64,000 bases of DNA from Gloeobacter kilaueensis JS1 (GCF_000484535.1 NC_022600.1:2480001-2544000), one strand, 5' to 3'. Positions 7,468 to 16,549 are shown, counted from the first letter of the stretch. A program made the numbers and translations. Notes: generated from the sequence alone by a model not told the origin.

Positions 7468-10146
7468 ATGCTGAGCCGTCCGTTGGTCTATTTGCTGGCA
7501 GGTCTGGCCTGGGCGCTCTCGCTGGTGGGTCCGGTCCGGGCTGAGCCCAAATTTGCCTTCGAGAATACGCCCGGCCAACTGCCCAAAGAGGTCGTGCCCC
7601 AGAGTTATGCGATCGCAATTACCCCCGATCCCAAGAGCCTGACTTTTAGAGGCTCTGAGACGATCACCGTCAAGGTGCGCAAGGCCACCCGCACAATCAC
7701 CCTCAACGCCCTTAATCTGCAGATCACAAACGTCCGGCTCGACGATCAGACCGACGGCACGATCTCGATCGACCCTGACAGGCAGACGGCGAGCTTCGAT
7801 TTTCCTCAAGACATCCCAGCCGGGATTCACAAGCTTGCCCTCGATTTTGCGGGCAGGGCGAACCTGCAGGCCGAAGGGCTCTACTACGTGCGCTACCAGA
7901 CAAATGAAGGCGGCAAGGTGATGTTCGGCACCCAGATGGAGCCCACCGACGCCCGGCGAATGTTTCCGCTCTGGGATGAGCCGGTCTTTCGCGCCAGTTT
8001 TCAGCTGAGCGTCACCCTGCCCCAGAGCATGAGCGCCGTCTCCAACATGCCCGTCGAGCGCGAGGAGCCTTTAGGCAGCGGCCTCAAGACCGTGCGCTTC
8101 GCTCCTACCCCGCCGATGGCGAGCTATCTGGTGGTGCTCTGTGCCGGAGAATTTGAATCGCTCAAGGACACGGTAGACGGCATCGATATTTCTGTGGTGA
8201 CTACAAAGGGCAAAAAGGAGACGGGCCGCTACGCCCTGGAGGTGCTCAAGCAGATTCTGCCCTACTACAACGATTATTTTGGGGTGAAGTACCCCCTGCC
8301 CAAGCTCGACATGATCGCCGTGCCGGGGGGCTTCAGCGGGGCGATGGAAAACTGGGGCGGCATCACCTACAACGAGGCGATCCTGCTCTTTGACCCGGCC
8401 CACTCCACCCAGCAGACCAGAGAAGCGATCTACGGGGTGGTCGCCCACGAGGTCGCCCACCAGTGGTTCGGCGATCTGGTGACGATGGCCTGGTGGGACA
8501 ATCTCTGGCTCAACGAGGGCTTCGCCTCCTGGATGTCGGCCAAGGCCACCGACCACTTCAACCCGGACTGGCAGATCTGGCTGCGGTCGAGCGGCTCCAA
8601 AAATACGGCGATGCTCTTCGATGCCCGCCGCACCACCCACCCGATCCAGCAGCCGGTTACCAACCCCGCCGAGGCGGCGAGCGCCTTCGACGAGATCACC
8701 TATCAAAAGGGCCAGGCGGTGCTGCGCATGTTCGAGAGCTACCTGGGCGAAGACAGGTTTCGGGCCGGGATTCGCGCCTACATGGCCGCCCACCAGTTCG
8801 CCAACACGACGACCGCCGATCTGTGGGAAGCGCTCGGCCAGGCGAGCGGCCAGCCGGTAAGTTCGATCGCTGCCGGTTGGACCGAGCAACCGGGTTTTCC
8901 GCTGCTTTCCGTCGAAGGCAACTGCCACGCCAGCCGCTACAACCTGACCCTCAACCAGAGCCGCTTCACGATCAACGATCCGAAGGCCCAGCCCCTGCTC
9001 TGGCAGATCCCGATCACCTACGGTCAGGGTTTGCCCGCCGACAACCAGAATTATCTACTGGCGGCCAAAACCGGGGCGCTGATGAGCGCGAGTTGCCGAC
9101 TGCCGCTCAAGTTCAACCTGGGCGACACGGGCTACTACCGCGTCCGCTACGCACCGACCCTGTTCAAAGCTCTCAAGCAGCGCTTTACCCAGTTACCGGC
9201 GGCGGACCGGGTGAATTTGCTCAGCGACAGTTGGGCCGCCGTGCAGGCCAACCAGGCGCGGGCGAGCGATTATCTGGCGCTTGTGAACGTGGCGAAGGGC
9301 GACAGCGAACTGGCGGTCTGGCAGCAGATCCTGGGCAGCCTGAACGAGATCGATCGGCTGGAGATCGGGCGGCCCGGTCGCATTCCGTTTCAAGGCTACG
9401 CCCGCACGCTGCTGGAACCGGTCTACCGACGGGTAGGCTGGGACGCTGCGCCGGGTGAAGCTGGGACGACGAGCCTGCTACGCACCAGCGTGCTCACTGC
9501 CCTGGGCCGCTTCAAGGACGAATCGGTGATCCGCGAGGCCCAGCGCCGCTTCCAGGTCTTTTTGAAGGCTCCTGACAGCCTGCCTCCCAACCTGCGCCCG
9601 GCGGTCTTTAACACGGTGGGCCGCTACGCGGATAGCGGGACTTACGAGGCGCTGTTGACCCTGGGCCGCAAGACCACCAGCACCGAAGAAAAGCGCCTCT
9701 ACTACGGAGCCCTGGCCGGAGCCCTCGATCCGAAACTGGCCCAGCGCACCCTCGCCCTCGCCCTCAGCGACGAACTGGAGCCGAACCTGGCGACAAATCT
9801 GGTGCAGACGGTGGCAGAGCGGGGCGAGCAGCCGGAACTGGCCTGGGAGTTTGCCCAAAAGCACTACCAGCCGCTTCTTGAAAAACTTGCCTTCTTCCGC
9901 CGCTACCGCTATCTGCCGAATCTGGTCGCCAACTTCAGCGACGCAGAGTTTGCCCAGCAACTCGAAGATTTTGCCCGCGCCCACCTGCCCGCCGATGCCC
10001 AGGCTGAGGTGCGCAAGGGCGTCGAATCCGTTCGCGCCAGTGCCAGCATCAAACAAAAGCAACTGACGAATATCGACCGCTACGCCTGCGATCAAAGCAA
10101 GACCCCTGGCCAGCGCACCCCCCAGGTCTGCGTCGGTGTAGAATAA
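7468..10146 (+). CDS. pepN: M1 family zinc aminopeptidase, exported
   Basis: Start 7468 follows GGGGAGGA at proper spacing; the frame extends upstream but without a ribosome site. The 892-residue product begins with a signal peptide (MLSRPLVYLLAGLAWALSL, cleavage near ARAEP/VRAEP), so it should act in the periplasm. GAMEN, the substrate N-terminus recognition motif, is at residues 291-295. The zinc motif HEVAH is at 327-331, and the third ligand Glu350 lies in LNEGF, at the family spacing. The C-terminal half is helical, like the ERAP1-C domain. M1 enzymes remove N-terminal residues from peptides. The size matches the family, and the gene appears monocistronic. The gene name is by family; substrate preference is unknown. 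Confidence 0.93.
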   Translation: MLSRPLVYLLAGLAWALSLVGPVRAEPKFAFENTPGQLPKEVVPQSYAIAITPDPKSLTFRGSETITVKVRKATRTITLNALNLQITNVRLDDQTDGTISIDPDRQTASFDFPQDIPAGIHKLALDFAGRANLQAEGLYYVRYQTNEGGKVMFGTQMEPTDARRMFPLWDEPVFRASFQLSVTLPQSMSAVSNMPVEREEPLGSGLKTVRFAPTPPMASYLVVLCAGEFESLKDTVDGIDISVVTTKGKKETGRYALEVLKQILPYYNDYFGVKYPLPKLDMIAVPGGFSGAMENWGGITYNEAILLFDPAHSTQQTREAIYGVVAHEVAHQWFGDLVTMAWWDNLWLNEGFASWMSAKATDHFNPDWQIWLRSSGSKNTAMLFDARRTTHPIQQPVTNPAEAASAFDEITYQKGQAVLRMFESYLGEDRFRAGIRAYMAAHQFANTTTADLWEALGQASGQPVSSIAAGWTEQPGFPLLSVEGNCHASRYNLTLNQSRFTINDPKAQPLLWQIPITYGQGLPADNQNYLLAAKTGALMSASCRLPLKFNLGDTGYYRVRYAPTLFKALKQRFTQLPAADRVNLLSDSWAAVQANQARASDYLALVNVAKGDSELAVWQQILGSLNEIDRLEIGRPGRIPFQGYARTLLEPVYRRVGWDAAPGEAGTTSLLRTSVLTALGRFKDESVIREAQRRFQVFLKAPDSLPPNLRPAVFNTVGRYADSGTYEALLTLGRKTTSTEEKRLYYGALAGALDPKLAQRTLALALSDELEPNLATNLVQTVAERGEQPELAWEFAQKHYQPLLEKLAFFRRYRYLPNLVANFSDAEFAQQLEDFARAHLPADAQAEVRKGVESVRASASIKQKQLTNIDRYACDQSKTPGQRTPQVCVGVE

Positions 10147-10184
10147 CCCGCAAAGTCTAACGGAGAACCTTCAGCGACATTCGC

Positions 10185-10376
10185 TCACGAGATTATCAAA
10201 AGCTTGGCGACATCGGGGCCAAAAAGCTTGAAATGTCTATCGTTAAGCGTAACTATTCGATCCACCTGAACCTTGATGCCAGCTTGAGCGATGGCCAGAT
10301 CGTAGATTGTACCGCCGCTAATGCTGTACTTTTCTGTACGCCTGAATATTGCCCGCATATCTTCAACGTGACGTAC
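10185..10376 (-). pseudogene. C-terminal remnant of a PIN-domain (VapC-like) toxin gene
   Basis: On the minus strand 63 codons read through ISGGTIYDLAIAQAG and IVTLNDRHFKLF to a TGA. This is the typical end of a PIN-domain ribonuclease: GG-x-IYD, then TLN-x-RHF. The N-terminal half with the first catalytic Asp is absent. Similarity runs right up to 10376, one base before the TCCCGACGCT sequence that also occurs at the other end of the TnpB element, so insertion of that element probably removed or displaced the rest. No antitoxin gene is visible nearby. It cannot make a functional nuclease as it stands. Confidence 0.7.
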
Positions 10377-10382
10377 TCCCGA

Positions 10383-10404
10383 CGCTCATCCTACGGATAG
10401 AGCG
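10383..10404 (-). promoter_or_regulatory. Right-end hairpin of the TnpB element, likely 3' part of the guide RNA scaffold
   Basis: CGCTCATCC-TAC-GGATAGAGCG forms a 9-pair hairpin with one bulged A. It overlaps the last codons of tnpB. In characterised TnpB systems the guide RNA derives from the end of tnpB plus the right end, and the guide is the flanking DNA. Here that flank would be the PIN remnant read from 10376 downward. This role is inferred from the family. Confidence 0.5.
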
Positions 10405-11666
10405 CGGGCTTCTCCAGCCTTTCGGCTTTCACGTTTTATAGTGAGGCGAACGCCCAACCCCACTTTCTTGATCAGCATTCCAGAGTTTACGTCGCGCGAC
10501 AGCTCCACCCCACAATGGGGGCAACTGTGCCAGCGATCCGACAACTGTTTTGGAACACGCTTCAAGCACTTTGCACAATGTTGAGATGTTCCCGCCGGAT
10601 TGACTTTGATGACTTGCTTACCAGCTTTTTCAGCTTTGTAAGGCAAAATTTCATTCAAGAATCTAGCGACCCCAGCATCAGCAAAACTTTTGTTCAGTCC
10701 CGACTTCGCTGATTGACCATTCGCCAGGAATCTACCCTCTTCATCCTGCTTTGGTTTGCATCGGCACGACAGATTAGAAACTTTCAAATCTTCAACAAAC
10801 AGTACATCAGCGCGGTCTAACAGTTCACCTGCTGTTTCAAAGTGCCACTGACGACGTGTACGGGCGATGGTTTGGTGAAGTCTGCCGATGCGTTGACCAA
10901 GCTTGCGACATGCTTTAGAACCCTTCTTGCGCAGGGCAAACTTGACTTGCAGTTTTGCCAACTTCTCTTCAGCTTTGCGCAGGAACTTGGGCGATTCGTT
11001 GGTAAAGCCGTCAGAACATGCCACAAAGTACTCCAGCCCCGCATCCACGCCCATGCTATTGGCTTCTGTTGGGACAATGTTGATAGATGGGGCGTCAGGC
11101 ACAGAAACATCTTCTAAAACTAGCTGTACATACCAGCCATCGGGCTTTTTTGTCACTGATGCTGTTTTGATGAAAAAGCCATCTGGAATTGGACGGTGTT
11201 GAGTCAACTTGACTTTCCCTAACTTAGGCAGAGCAATACGGTTACCCATGAACGGTTGAGCACTGAGTTGCGGGAAAGTAAATGTGCGATAGCGACCCTT
11301 GCCTTTAAACCTTGGCTTACCACTCCTGTTTGCTTTGCTATCCCCTTTCAAGTACCGGGCAAAGGCGAGTTCGACACGTTTTACCATGTCTTGCAGTACA
11401 TGGGCATGAATATCTTTGTACCATTCGCGTTCTTGCTTAAGAGGTACGAGAGAACGCTTCTGGCTGTAGTAGTTGGGCGGTTCTTTGAGTTTTGGTAAAT
11501 GGCATAGGAGCGGACAAGCGTTGATTGAACAACGGTTCCTCTCGTACCAATCAAATCGTTCAGCGAGCAAATAGTTGTATTGATGGCGCAACATATCCAG
11601 CCACTTGTCCATGCGACAACGCTGTTCATAAGTTGGCAAGAGCTTGTACTGGTAAGCAAGTAGCAT
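10386..11666 (-). CDS. tnpB: TnpB RNA-guided nuclease (OrfB family)
   Basis: 426 residues starting MLLAYQYKLLPTYEQ. The RuvC-like catalytic residues are intact: Asp208 in GVDAGLEYF, Glu292 in FVEDLKVS and Asp392 in SRDVNSG. A zinc ribbon (CAKC at 364-367, CPHC at 382-385) is inserted between the last two. TnpB proteins are programmable DNA endonucleases guided by an RNA made from the element's right end; they are the ancestors of Cas12. With all key residues and a right-end hairpin present, it should be active. Base composition is lower in GC than the flanking host genes, in keeping with horizontal arrival. A TATAAT lies just upstream (11676-11681, minus strand), but no good -35 was found. 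Confidence 0.93.
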   Translation of the reverse strand: MLLAYQYKLLPTYEQRCRMDKWLDMLRHQYNYLLAERFDWYERNRCSINACPLLCHLPKLKEPPNYYSQKRSLVPLKQEREWYKDIHAHVLQDMVKRVELAFARYLKGDSKANRSGKPRFKGKGRYRTFTFPQLSAQPFMGNRIALPKLGKVKLTQHRPIPDGFFIKTASVTKKPDGWYVQLVLEDVSVPDAPSINIVPTEANSMGVDAGLEYFVACSDGFTNESPKFLRKAEEKLAKLQVKFALRKKGSKACRKLGQRIGRLHQTIARTRRQWHFETAGELLDRADVLFVEDLKVSNLSCRCKPKQDEEGRFLANGQSAKSGLNKSFADAGVARFLNEILPYKAEKAGKQVIKVNPAGTSQHCAKCLKRVPKQLSDRWHSCPHCGVELSRDVNSGMLIKKVGLGVRLTIKRESRKAGEARALSVG

Positions 11667-11758
11667 AATATGGACATTATATCACAAATGCAGTTGAGGA
11701 TGCGATTCTTCCCGACGCTGAATCAAAGATTACAGCGCGGGGCTGCTCGCGTAAAAGC

Positions 11759-12223
11759 TCAAAGGTGAAGTGACCGGACAGACTGGTTACGGGCCTCCTC
11801 GATCGCCCGGATCTGTTCGACGTAGACCCGCTCGCTCGCCGGGCAGTCGGTGCCGAACCAGGCATCGAGGATTTCGCGCAACAGGTCCGGGGTGGTCGTG
11901 CGCAGCGAAAGGGCGAGCACATTGGCGTCGTTCCAGCGCCGCGCCCCGGCTGCTGTCTGGGCGTCACCGCAGAGAGCGGCGCGCACACCGGTCACCTTGT
12001 TGGCGGCGATACTCACCCCTGTTCCGGTATAGCAGCAGACGATGCCCAGGGCGCTCCTGCCGCTGCCCACCGCCTCGCCCACCGCCTCGCCCACCGCCGG
12101 CCAGGCGTCGCCCGTGCCCGCAAGCGGTCCAATCAAGAGCAACTCGTGGCCGCGCCCCTCCAGTTCCTGCACCAGGGCGTCGGTCAGATAGTTTTTTTCG
12201 TCGCTGCCGACTGCAATTTTCAT
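11759..12223 (-). CDS. rpiB: RpiB/LacAB-family sugar-phosphate isomerase
   Basis: The start at 12223 (MKIAVGSDEKNYL) gives 154 residues, the normal RpiB length; the longer frame to 12352 lies inside tldD. The family pattern is clear: CCYTGTGVSIAANKVTGVRA corresponds to the C-x-GTGxGxSIAANK active-site loop, and RRWNDANVLALSLR to the C-terminal HNDANVL motif. RpiB interconverts ribose-5-phosphate and ribulose-5-phosphate in the pentose phosphate and Calvin cycles. The active-site His of HND is Trp here, and Tyr-Thr follow the Cys, so substrate preference may differ. It lies 11 bases downstream of tldD and is probably cotranscribed. Confidence 0.82.
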   Translation of the reverse strand: MKIAVGSDEKNYLTDALVQELEGRGHELLLIGPLAGTGDAWPAVGEAVGEAVGSGRSALGIVCCYTGTGVSIAANKVTGVRAALCGDAQTAAGARRWNDANVLALSLRTTTPDLLREILDAWFGTDCPASERVYVEQIRAIEEARNQSVRSLHL

Positions 12224-12234
12224 CTTTTTCCCTC

Positions 12235-13719
12235 TCAAGCCGGGCCGCCGACTTCGATATTGCGCACCCGCACCGGCACGCAGGCGTGGCTCATCTGGGC
12301 CACCTGCATCGGTTCCCCTTTGCCGCAGATGTCGGTGCCCCACTGCTCGCATTCGGATTCCGGACCGATGGCATCGACGCTGTTCCAGAAGTCGGTGGTC
12401 ATTGCGCTATAGGTCACGTCCTTGAGCATATGAACGATCTTGCCTTTTTCGATCTTCCAGAAGGCGTCGCCGCCGAACTGAAAGTTGCGCCGCTGCTGGT
12501 CGATCGAGTAGCTGCCGATGCCGTCGATGAGAATGCCTGCTTCGGTATCTGCGATCATCTGAGCGAGGGTAGCGGTGTGGCTGCCCTCCGCTGCTCCCGG
12601 TACAAGGCCCAGGTTCGGAATGCGCACCATCGGCACCGAAGCCCAGCTGTCGGCAAAGGCACAGCCGTTGCTCTGTGGGCGTCCGAGGCGGTGGGCCGTC
12701 TCGCGGTCGGTGAGATAGTCCACCAATAGACCGTCGCGGACCACCAGCCATTCCTGGGCCGGCACACCCTCGTCGTCCCAGCCGCAGGTGGCCCGTCCGC
12801 CCGGCTGGGTGCGGTCGGCCCGAAAGTTGACCCAGGGGGCGGCGTAGCGCAAGTGACCCAGTTTGTCGGTGGTGGCAAAGCTGGTCCCGGCAAAATTGGC
12901 CTCGTAGCCGTAGACGCGGTCCAGTTCGGTCGGATGACCCACCGATTCGTGAATCGTCAAAAACAGGTGGCTCGGTTTGAGGATCAAATGCGTGCGCCCT
13001 CCCTGGGAAGCTCTGGGGGCGCGTACCTTCTCGATCGCCTCGTTCGCCACCCGCTCGACCTGGGAAAACAGGTCCGCCGCATCGACGTGCTCGTAACCGA
13101 TATTAAGGGGAGGCCGCTCGTAGGAGCGCTCCTGGGCGTCGCCCTCTGCGACCGCCGTGCAGCTGAAGCCCGGATAGCTGCGGTAGAGCGTCTGCTGGAT
13201 GCGGGTGCCTTCGCTGTTGATAAAGAGCTTCTCCTCCCGGCCCAGGCGCAAAAACGACCGCGCCTTGCGGATGCCCTGGTGGGCGAAGCTGAGCAAACGT
13301 TCGTTAAGTTCTAAAAGCAACCGCGCTTTTTCTTCGACCGTCACTTCAAAAGGATCCTGGCGGATGGGCGTCGTGTAATGGCCCTGTTGGACGGGGGCCG
13401 TTACCAGTTGGGCCGGCTGCTTGAGCGTGGTGCGGCTCGCCTGGGCGGTAAGGACGGCCAGATCCACGACCCGCTTGACTTCTTCAGGGGTGCGGCGGTG
13501 GCTGGCGGCAAATCCCCAGGCTCCCCTCCAGAGCACCCGGACTCCAAAGCCGCTGCTGGTGCGATCGCTCAACTCCGCCAGCGAGCGATCGGAGGCGGTG
13601 AGCCGCTGGTTGCGGTAACTGGCAAAGCGCACGTCGCCGTACTCGCACCCGGCCTTATAAATCAGATCTACCGCCAGTTGGGCCAGATCGAGCTGGGTGA
13701 GGGGAGCTAGCTGGACCAT
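12235..13719 (-). CDS. tldD: TldD-like metalloprotease
   Basis: 494 residues; the ATG at 13719 is preceded by GGAGG on the minus strand. The zinc site HESVGH is at 257-262, the HExxxH signature of TldD, with the usual downstream region (YEANFAGTSFAT, TDRETAHRLG, IDGIGSYSIDQQRRNFQFGGD). TldD forms a heterodimer with TldE/PmbA that degrades unfolded peptides and trims some ribosomal peptides and antitoxins. The TldE partner is not in this window. Presence of the metal motif marks this as the catalytic TldD subunit rather than TldE. Confidence 0.92.
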   Translation of the reverse strand: MVQLAPLTQLDLAQLAVDLIYKAGCEYGDVRFASYRNQRLTASDRSLAELSDRTSSGFGVRVLWRGAWGFAASHRRTPEEVKRVVDLAVLTAQASRTTLKQPAQLVTAPVQQGHYTTPIRQDPFEVTVEEKARLLLELNERLLSFAHQGIRKARSFLRLGREEKLFINSEGTRIQQTLYRSYPGFSCTAVAEGDAQERSYERPPLNIGYEHVDAADLFSQVERVANEAIEKVRAPRASQGGRTHLILKPSHLFLTIHESVGHPTELDRVYGYEANFAGTSFATTDKLGHLRYAAPWVNFRADRTQPGGRATCGWDDEGVPAQEWLVVRDGLLVDYLTDRETAHRLGRPQSNGCAFADSWASVPMVRIPNLGLVPGAAEGSHTATLAQMIADTEAGILIDGIGSYSIDQQRRNFQFGGDAFWKIEKGKIVHMLKDVTYSAMTTDFWNSVDAIGPESECEQWGTDICGKGEPMQVAQMSHACVPVRVRNIEVGGPA

Positions 13720-13851
13720 CCTGCCTCCGCAAACGTGCTTTTGCCTATTATTTATTGTGCTGCACCCAACAGGATGGTCCGCCCGCGTGCGGGCAGCGCC
13801 GCTTCGTCCCGGTTTGCCGTTACAAAAATTGAAAATCTTTGGGCCAGGCTC

Positions 13852-13880
13852 TTGACAGACCCCGGAGCGGCCTCTAAGTT
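13852..13880 (+). promoter_or_regulatory. Possible promoter for the 47-residue ORF and purB
   Basis: A perfect TTGACA (13852-13857) is followed after 17 nt by TAAGTT, a weak -10 box. It lies 49 nt before the small ORF at 13929 and would also serve purB. A GCCCGC-GT-GCGGGC palindrome (13781-13794) lies upstream, between this promoter and the tldD start. Confidence 0.4.
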
Positions 13881-13928
13881 AAGAATTATTACTGCAGCTT
13901 AACTTTTCACTCAGGGCGGAGCGACTTT

Positions 13929-14072
13929 ATGAAATCCGTAGAAGAGCGGTCCTTCGACATCGAGGAGCTGAAGCAGTACTTCTTCGCCGACCGCCAGCCG
14001 GTCGAGGAGTTCGACCTCGAAGCGATGCGCCGCCACTTCGACGCGTTGCTCCAGCGCGGCGCGGCGCGTTAA
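13929..14072 (+). CDS. Small acidic hypothetical protein, 47 residues
   Basis: The ORF MKSVEERSFDIEELKQYFFA...FDALLQRGAAR has GGCGGAG upstream at proper spacing and a promoter-like sequence before it. It is rich in Glu/Asp and Leu/Phe with regular spacing, as for one or two amphipathic helices. There is no signal peptide and no Cys. It ends 65 bases before purB and may be cotranscribed. I do not recognise a family. The ribosome site and GC-rich codon pattern make it more likely real than chance. Confidence 0.5.
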   Translation: MKSVEERSFDIEELKQYFFADRQPVEEFDLEAMRRHFDALLQRGAAR

Positions 14073-14137
14073 GTTTTGCAAGCGGCAGCAACGCTTTGTT
14101 AGACTTGGAGGCTGTTGCCGCTGTACGGATAGATCGT

Positions 14138-15433
14138 GTGATCGAGCGCTATACCCTGCCCGAGATGGGGGCCTTGTGGACCGAGGAGCAAAAATATCGC
14201 AACTGGTTAAAGGTTGAACTGGCAGCCTGCGAGGCGCTGGCCGAAAGAGGCGAGATCCCGCCGGATGCCTGGGAGGAGATTCGTAGCAAAGCGGGCTTCG
14301 ATCTGGAGCACATCGCCCAGATCGAGGCAGAAGTGCATCACGATGTCATTGCCTTTTTGACCTCCCTGGGCGAGAAGGTGGGTCCAGCGAGCCGCTTTAT
14401 CCACCTGGGCCTTACCAGTTCCGACGTCCTCGATACGGCTCTGGGCCTGCAGATGACCCAGGCTCTCGATCTGATTGCACTGCGGCTTGCGGATCTGGTT
14501 GCTGTTGTGCGGCAGCGGGCCGGTGAGCACCGCGACACGGTGATGATTGGCCGCACCCACGGCATCCACGCCGAACCCATCACCTTTGGTTTCAAGCTGG
14601 CAGGGTGGCTTGCGGAGCTGTTGCGCCACGCCGAGCGCCTGGATGCGTTGCGCCCCCGGATCGCAGTGGGCAAGCTCTCTGGGGCGGTGGGCACCTACGC
14701 CAACATCGATCCGGCTATCGAGGCGCGGGCCTGTCAGTTGCTGGGCCTCAGCCCGGACGCTGCCTCCACCCAGGTGATCAGCCGCGACCGGCACGCCGAA
14801 TTCGTCCAGGCACTGGCGCTGCTGGCCGCATCGATCGAGCGCTTCGCCGTCGAGATCCGCAACCTCCAGCGCACCGACGTCCTCGAAGTTGAAGAATACT
14901 TTGCCAGAGGCCAGAAGGGCTCCTCGGCGATGCCCCACAAGCGCAACCCGATCACCGCCGAGCAACTGACGGGCCTGGCCCGCCTCATCCGCTCCAACGC
15001 CCTCGCCGCCCTCGAGAACATGCCCCTGTGGCACGAGCGCGACATCTCCCACTCCTCGGTCGAGCGGGTGATTCTGCCGGACAGCACCATCCTCGCCCAT
15101 TACATGCTCGTCAAGTTTACGGCCCTGGTAGAGCGGCTGCAGGTCTACCCCGACAACATGCTCGCCAATCTCAACCGCTACGGCGGCGTCGTCTTCAGCC
15201 AGCGGGTACTGCTCGCTCTGGTGGGCAAGGGCCTCAGCCGCGAGCACGCCTATCGGATTGTGCAGTCGAACGCCCATCGCGCCTGGAACCAGATGGACGG
15301 CGACTTCCGAGCGCTGATCGCAGCCGATTCCGAAGTGGGCCAGTACCTGAGCGAAGCCGAGCTGGCCCAATGTTTCGAGCCTGCCCATCACCTCAAGCAC
15401 CTGCCCGTTGTCTTCGAGCGGCTGTCGGTGTAG
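14138..15433 (+). CDS. purB: Adenylosuccinate lyase
   Basis: The GTG at 14138 gives [19 protein letters not shown], the normal N-terminus of bacterial PurB, and 431 residues, the standard length. The frame extends to 14096 without family similarity. The fumarase/aspartase superfamily signature [11 protein letters not shown] is at 261-271, and other conserved blocks ([26 protein letters not shown]) are present. PurB releases fumarate from SAICAR and from adenylosuccinate in purine synthesis. No other purine gene adjoins it. The assignment is secure; only the start codon is a choice. Confidence 0.95.
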   Translation: MIERYTLPEMGALWTEEQKYRNWLKVELAACEALAERGEIPPDAWEEIRSKAGFDLEHIAQIEAEVHHDVIAFLTSLGEKVGPASRFIHLGLTSSDVLDTALGLQMTQALDLIALRLADLVAVVRQRAGEHRDTVMIGRTHGIHAEPITFGFKLAGWLAELLRHAERLDALRPRIAVGKLSGAVGTYANIDPAIEARACQLLGLSPDAASTQVISRDRHAEFVQALALLAASIERFAVEIRNLQRTDVLEVEEYFARGQKGSSAMPHKRNPITAEQLTGLARLIRSNALAALENMPLWHERDISHSSVERVILPDSTILAHYMLVKFTALVERLQVYPDNMLANLNRYGGVVFSQRVLLALVGKGLSREHAYRIVQSNAHRAWNQMDGDFRALIAADSEVGQYLSEAELAQCFEPAHHLKHLPVVFERLSV

Positions 15434-15504
15434 GGGTCGCCCTCCATACACCAGTCTCGATCGGTTAGCGTAGACAGGTGTTTGCGTAAAACAGCGGGGT
15501 CGCC

Positions 15505-16293
15505 GTGGCCAAGTTCGCAGCAGGGGCGATCTCGCCCTGGGGCGTATATTCTGTCTGGCGGCGTCATGCCGGGGTGTACCGGGTGACCTGGCTATCGAAT
15601 TTGCTGCCGCCCATGACCGAGCCGATGCTATATCTTTTTGCCTTCGGAGCCGGTCTGGGGCCGATGATCGGCAGCTTCGTGTACCTCGAAAAAACGGTCA
15701 CCTATCCCCAGTTTCTAGGACCGGGGATGATCGCCGTCGCTGTGCTTTTTCAGTCATTTTTTGAAGGAGCCTACAGCAGCTTTGTGCGCCTGAGCTTTCA
15801 AAAAACCTGGCAGGCGCTGCTTACAGCTCCTTTGAGCTTCACCGATGTCTTTTTAGGGGACTGGCTGTGGGCGGCGACCAAGGGCGTGATTGGCGGCCTG
15901 GTGACTGGCCTGGTGGTGATTGCCTTTGGCCTCTATCCGCCGTCTGCTCTGCTTTTCTCGCTGCCGATCCTGGTCCTCGCTGCGCTTTTATTTGGTGCCT
16001 GTGGTCTGGTGACGGCGGGCATCGTCAGGACCATCGATCAGGTCAATTTGCCCACCTTTTTGTTCATCCTGCCGATGTTTACCCTCTGCGGCACCTACTT
16101 TCCACGCACCAATCTGCCGCAGGCGGCCCGCTGGCTGGCGGAGGCGCTGCCCCTCTCGGCGATCGTCGATTTTTTGCGCTGGCCCATCGGCCTGCAGAAC
16201 TACTGGCCCTGGCAGCTTGGCTGGCTTCTGGTACTGGGGGCGCTGGCCGTCAGCTGGGCCTGGCGGGCGATTTATCGCCGGATCTATCTGTGA
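15505..16293 (+). CDS. ABC-2 type transporter permease
   Basis: 262 residues from a GTG start. About six hydrophobic segments are visible, with the ABC-2/NodJ-type arrangement: an N-terminal cytoplasmic stretch, a periplasmic loop after TM1, and a conserved region RTIDQVNLPTFLFILPMFTLCGTYFPRTNLP before the last segments. Such permeases export polysaccharides, lipids or drugs with a separate ATPase. No ATPase gene adjoins it, so its partner must be elsewhere. It follows purB by 71 bases. The substrate cannot be told from sequence. Confidence 0.85.
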   Translation: MAKFAAGAISPWGVYSVWRRHAGVYRVTWLSNLLPPMTEPMLYLFAFGAGLGPMIGSFVYLEKTVTYPQFLGPGMIAVAVLFQSFFEGAYSSFVRLSFQKTWQALLTAPLSFTDVFLGDWLWAATKGVIGGLVTGLVVIAFGLYPPSALLFSLPILVLAALLFGACGLVTAGIVRTIDQVNLPTFLFILPMFTLCGTYFPRTNLPQAARWLAEALPLSAIVDFLRWPIGLQNYWPWQLGWLLVLGALAVSWAWRAIYRRIYL

Positions 16294-16302
16294 ACACAAA
16301 AT

Positions 16303-16333
16303 ACCCCCGGTAGCTTATCTGGCTACCGGGGGT
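16303..16333 (-). terminator. Strong hairpin between convergent genes
   Basis: ACCCCCGGTAGC pairs perfectly with GCTACCGGGGGT around a 7-nt loop. On the minus strand it is followed by TATTTTG, a short T-run, so it could end transcripts of the small ORF at 16349-16549. On the plus strand it follows the permease stop at once but lacks a T-run. Confidence 0.55.
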
Positions 16334-16348
16334 GAGGGCGCTAAGGCT

Positions 16349-16549
16349 TTAGCGCCGGTGGGTTGGCCGGACGATTACCTCCGGCAGATCAAAGACGGGC
16401 GTTTGATCGACGCTGTAACGACTGGTGTTGAGCGGCAGCGACTGGACCTGCCGGGCAGCGAGAAGCCCGGTCAGCAGAAGGCCACCGGTAATCAGCAGGT
16501 GCAAAAGAAATTCGAGCCGAAAAGGACTCACACTCGGATAGCTGTTCAT
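16349..16549 (-). CDS. Small hypothetical single-span membrane protein
   Basis: The ATG at 16549 gives 66 residues; a TTG at 16600 would add 17. There is one hydrophobic segment (LLHLLITGGLLLTGLL) followed by a polar C-terminus (RQVQSLPLNTSRYSV...RPTHRR). No strong ribosome site is present. It sits between two hairpin terminators with its own minus-strand AT-rich upstream region, which supports an independent gene. No family is recognised. Confidence 0.4.
   Translation of the reverse strand: MNSYPSVSPFRLEFLLHLLITGGLLLTGLLAARQVQSLPLNTSRYSVDQTPVFDLPEVIVRPTHRR

Larger units (their letters stand above)
10377..11724 (-). mobile_element. IS200/IS605-type element encoding only TnpB
   Basis: The element contains tnpB and no TnpA (Y1 transposase), so it needs a TnpA in trans or is immobile. 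The 10-mer TCCCGACGCT occurs at 10377-10386 and at 11710-11719, in the same orientation near both ends. A hairpin lies at each end: 10383-10404 (CGCTC/GAGCG plus ATCC/GGAT) overlapping the tnpB stop, and 11704-11724 (GATTC/GAATC). Subterminal hairpins are the hallmark of this family. Exact cleavage sites cannot be fixed without an empty-site sequence. Confidence 0.72.

Noticed and set aside
7194-7544. 116-residue plus-strand ORF before the aminopeptidase gene
   Set aside because: No ribosome site, composition unlike a protein, and it overlaps the ribosome site and signal peptide of the real gene.
11720-11760. N-terminal half of the PIN gene on the far side of the TnpB element
   Set aside because: Reading all three minus-strand frames there gives no PIN start (no catalytic-Asp opening); only the end of rpiB and non-coding sequence.
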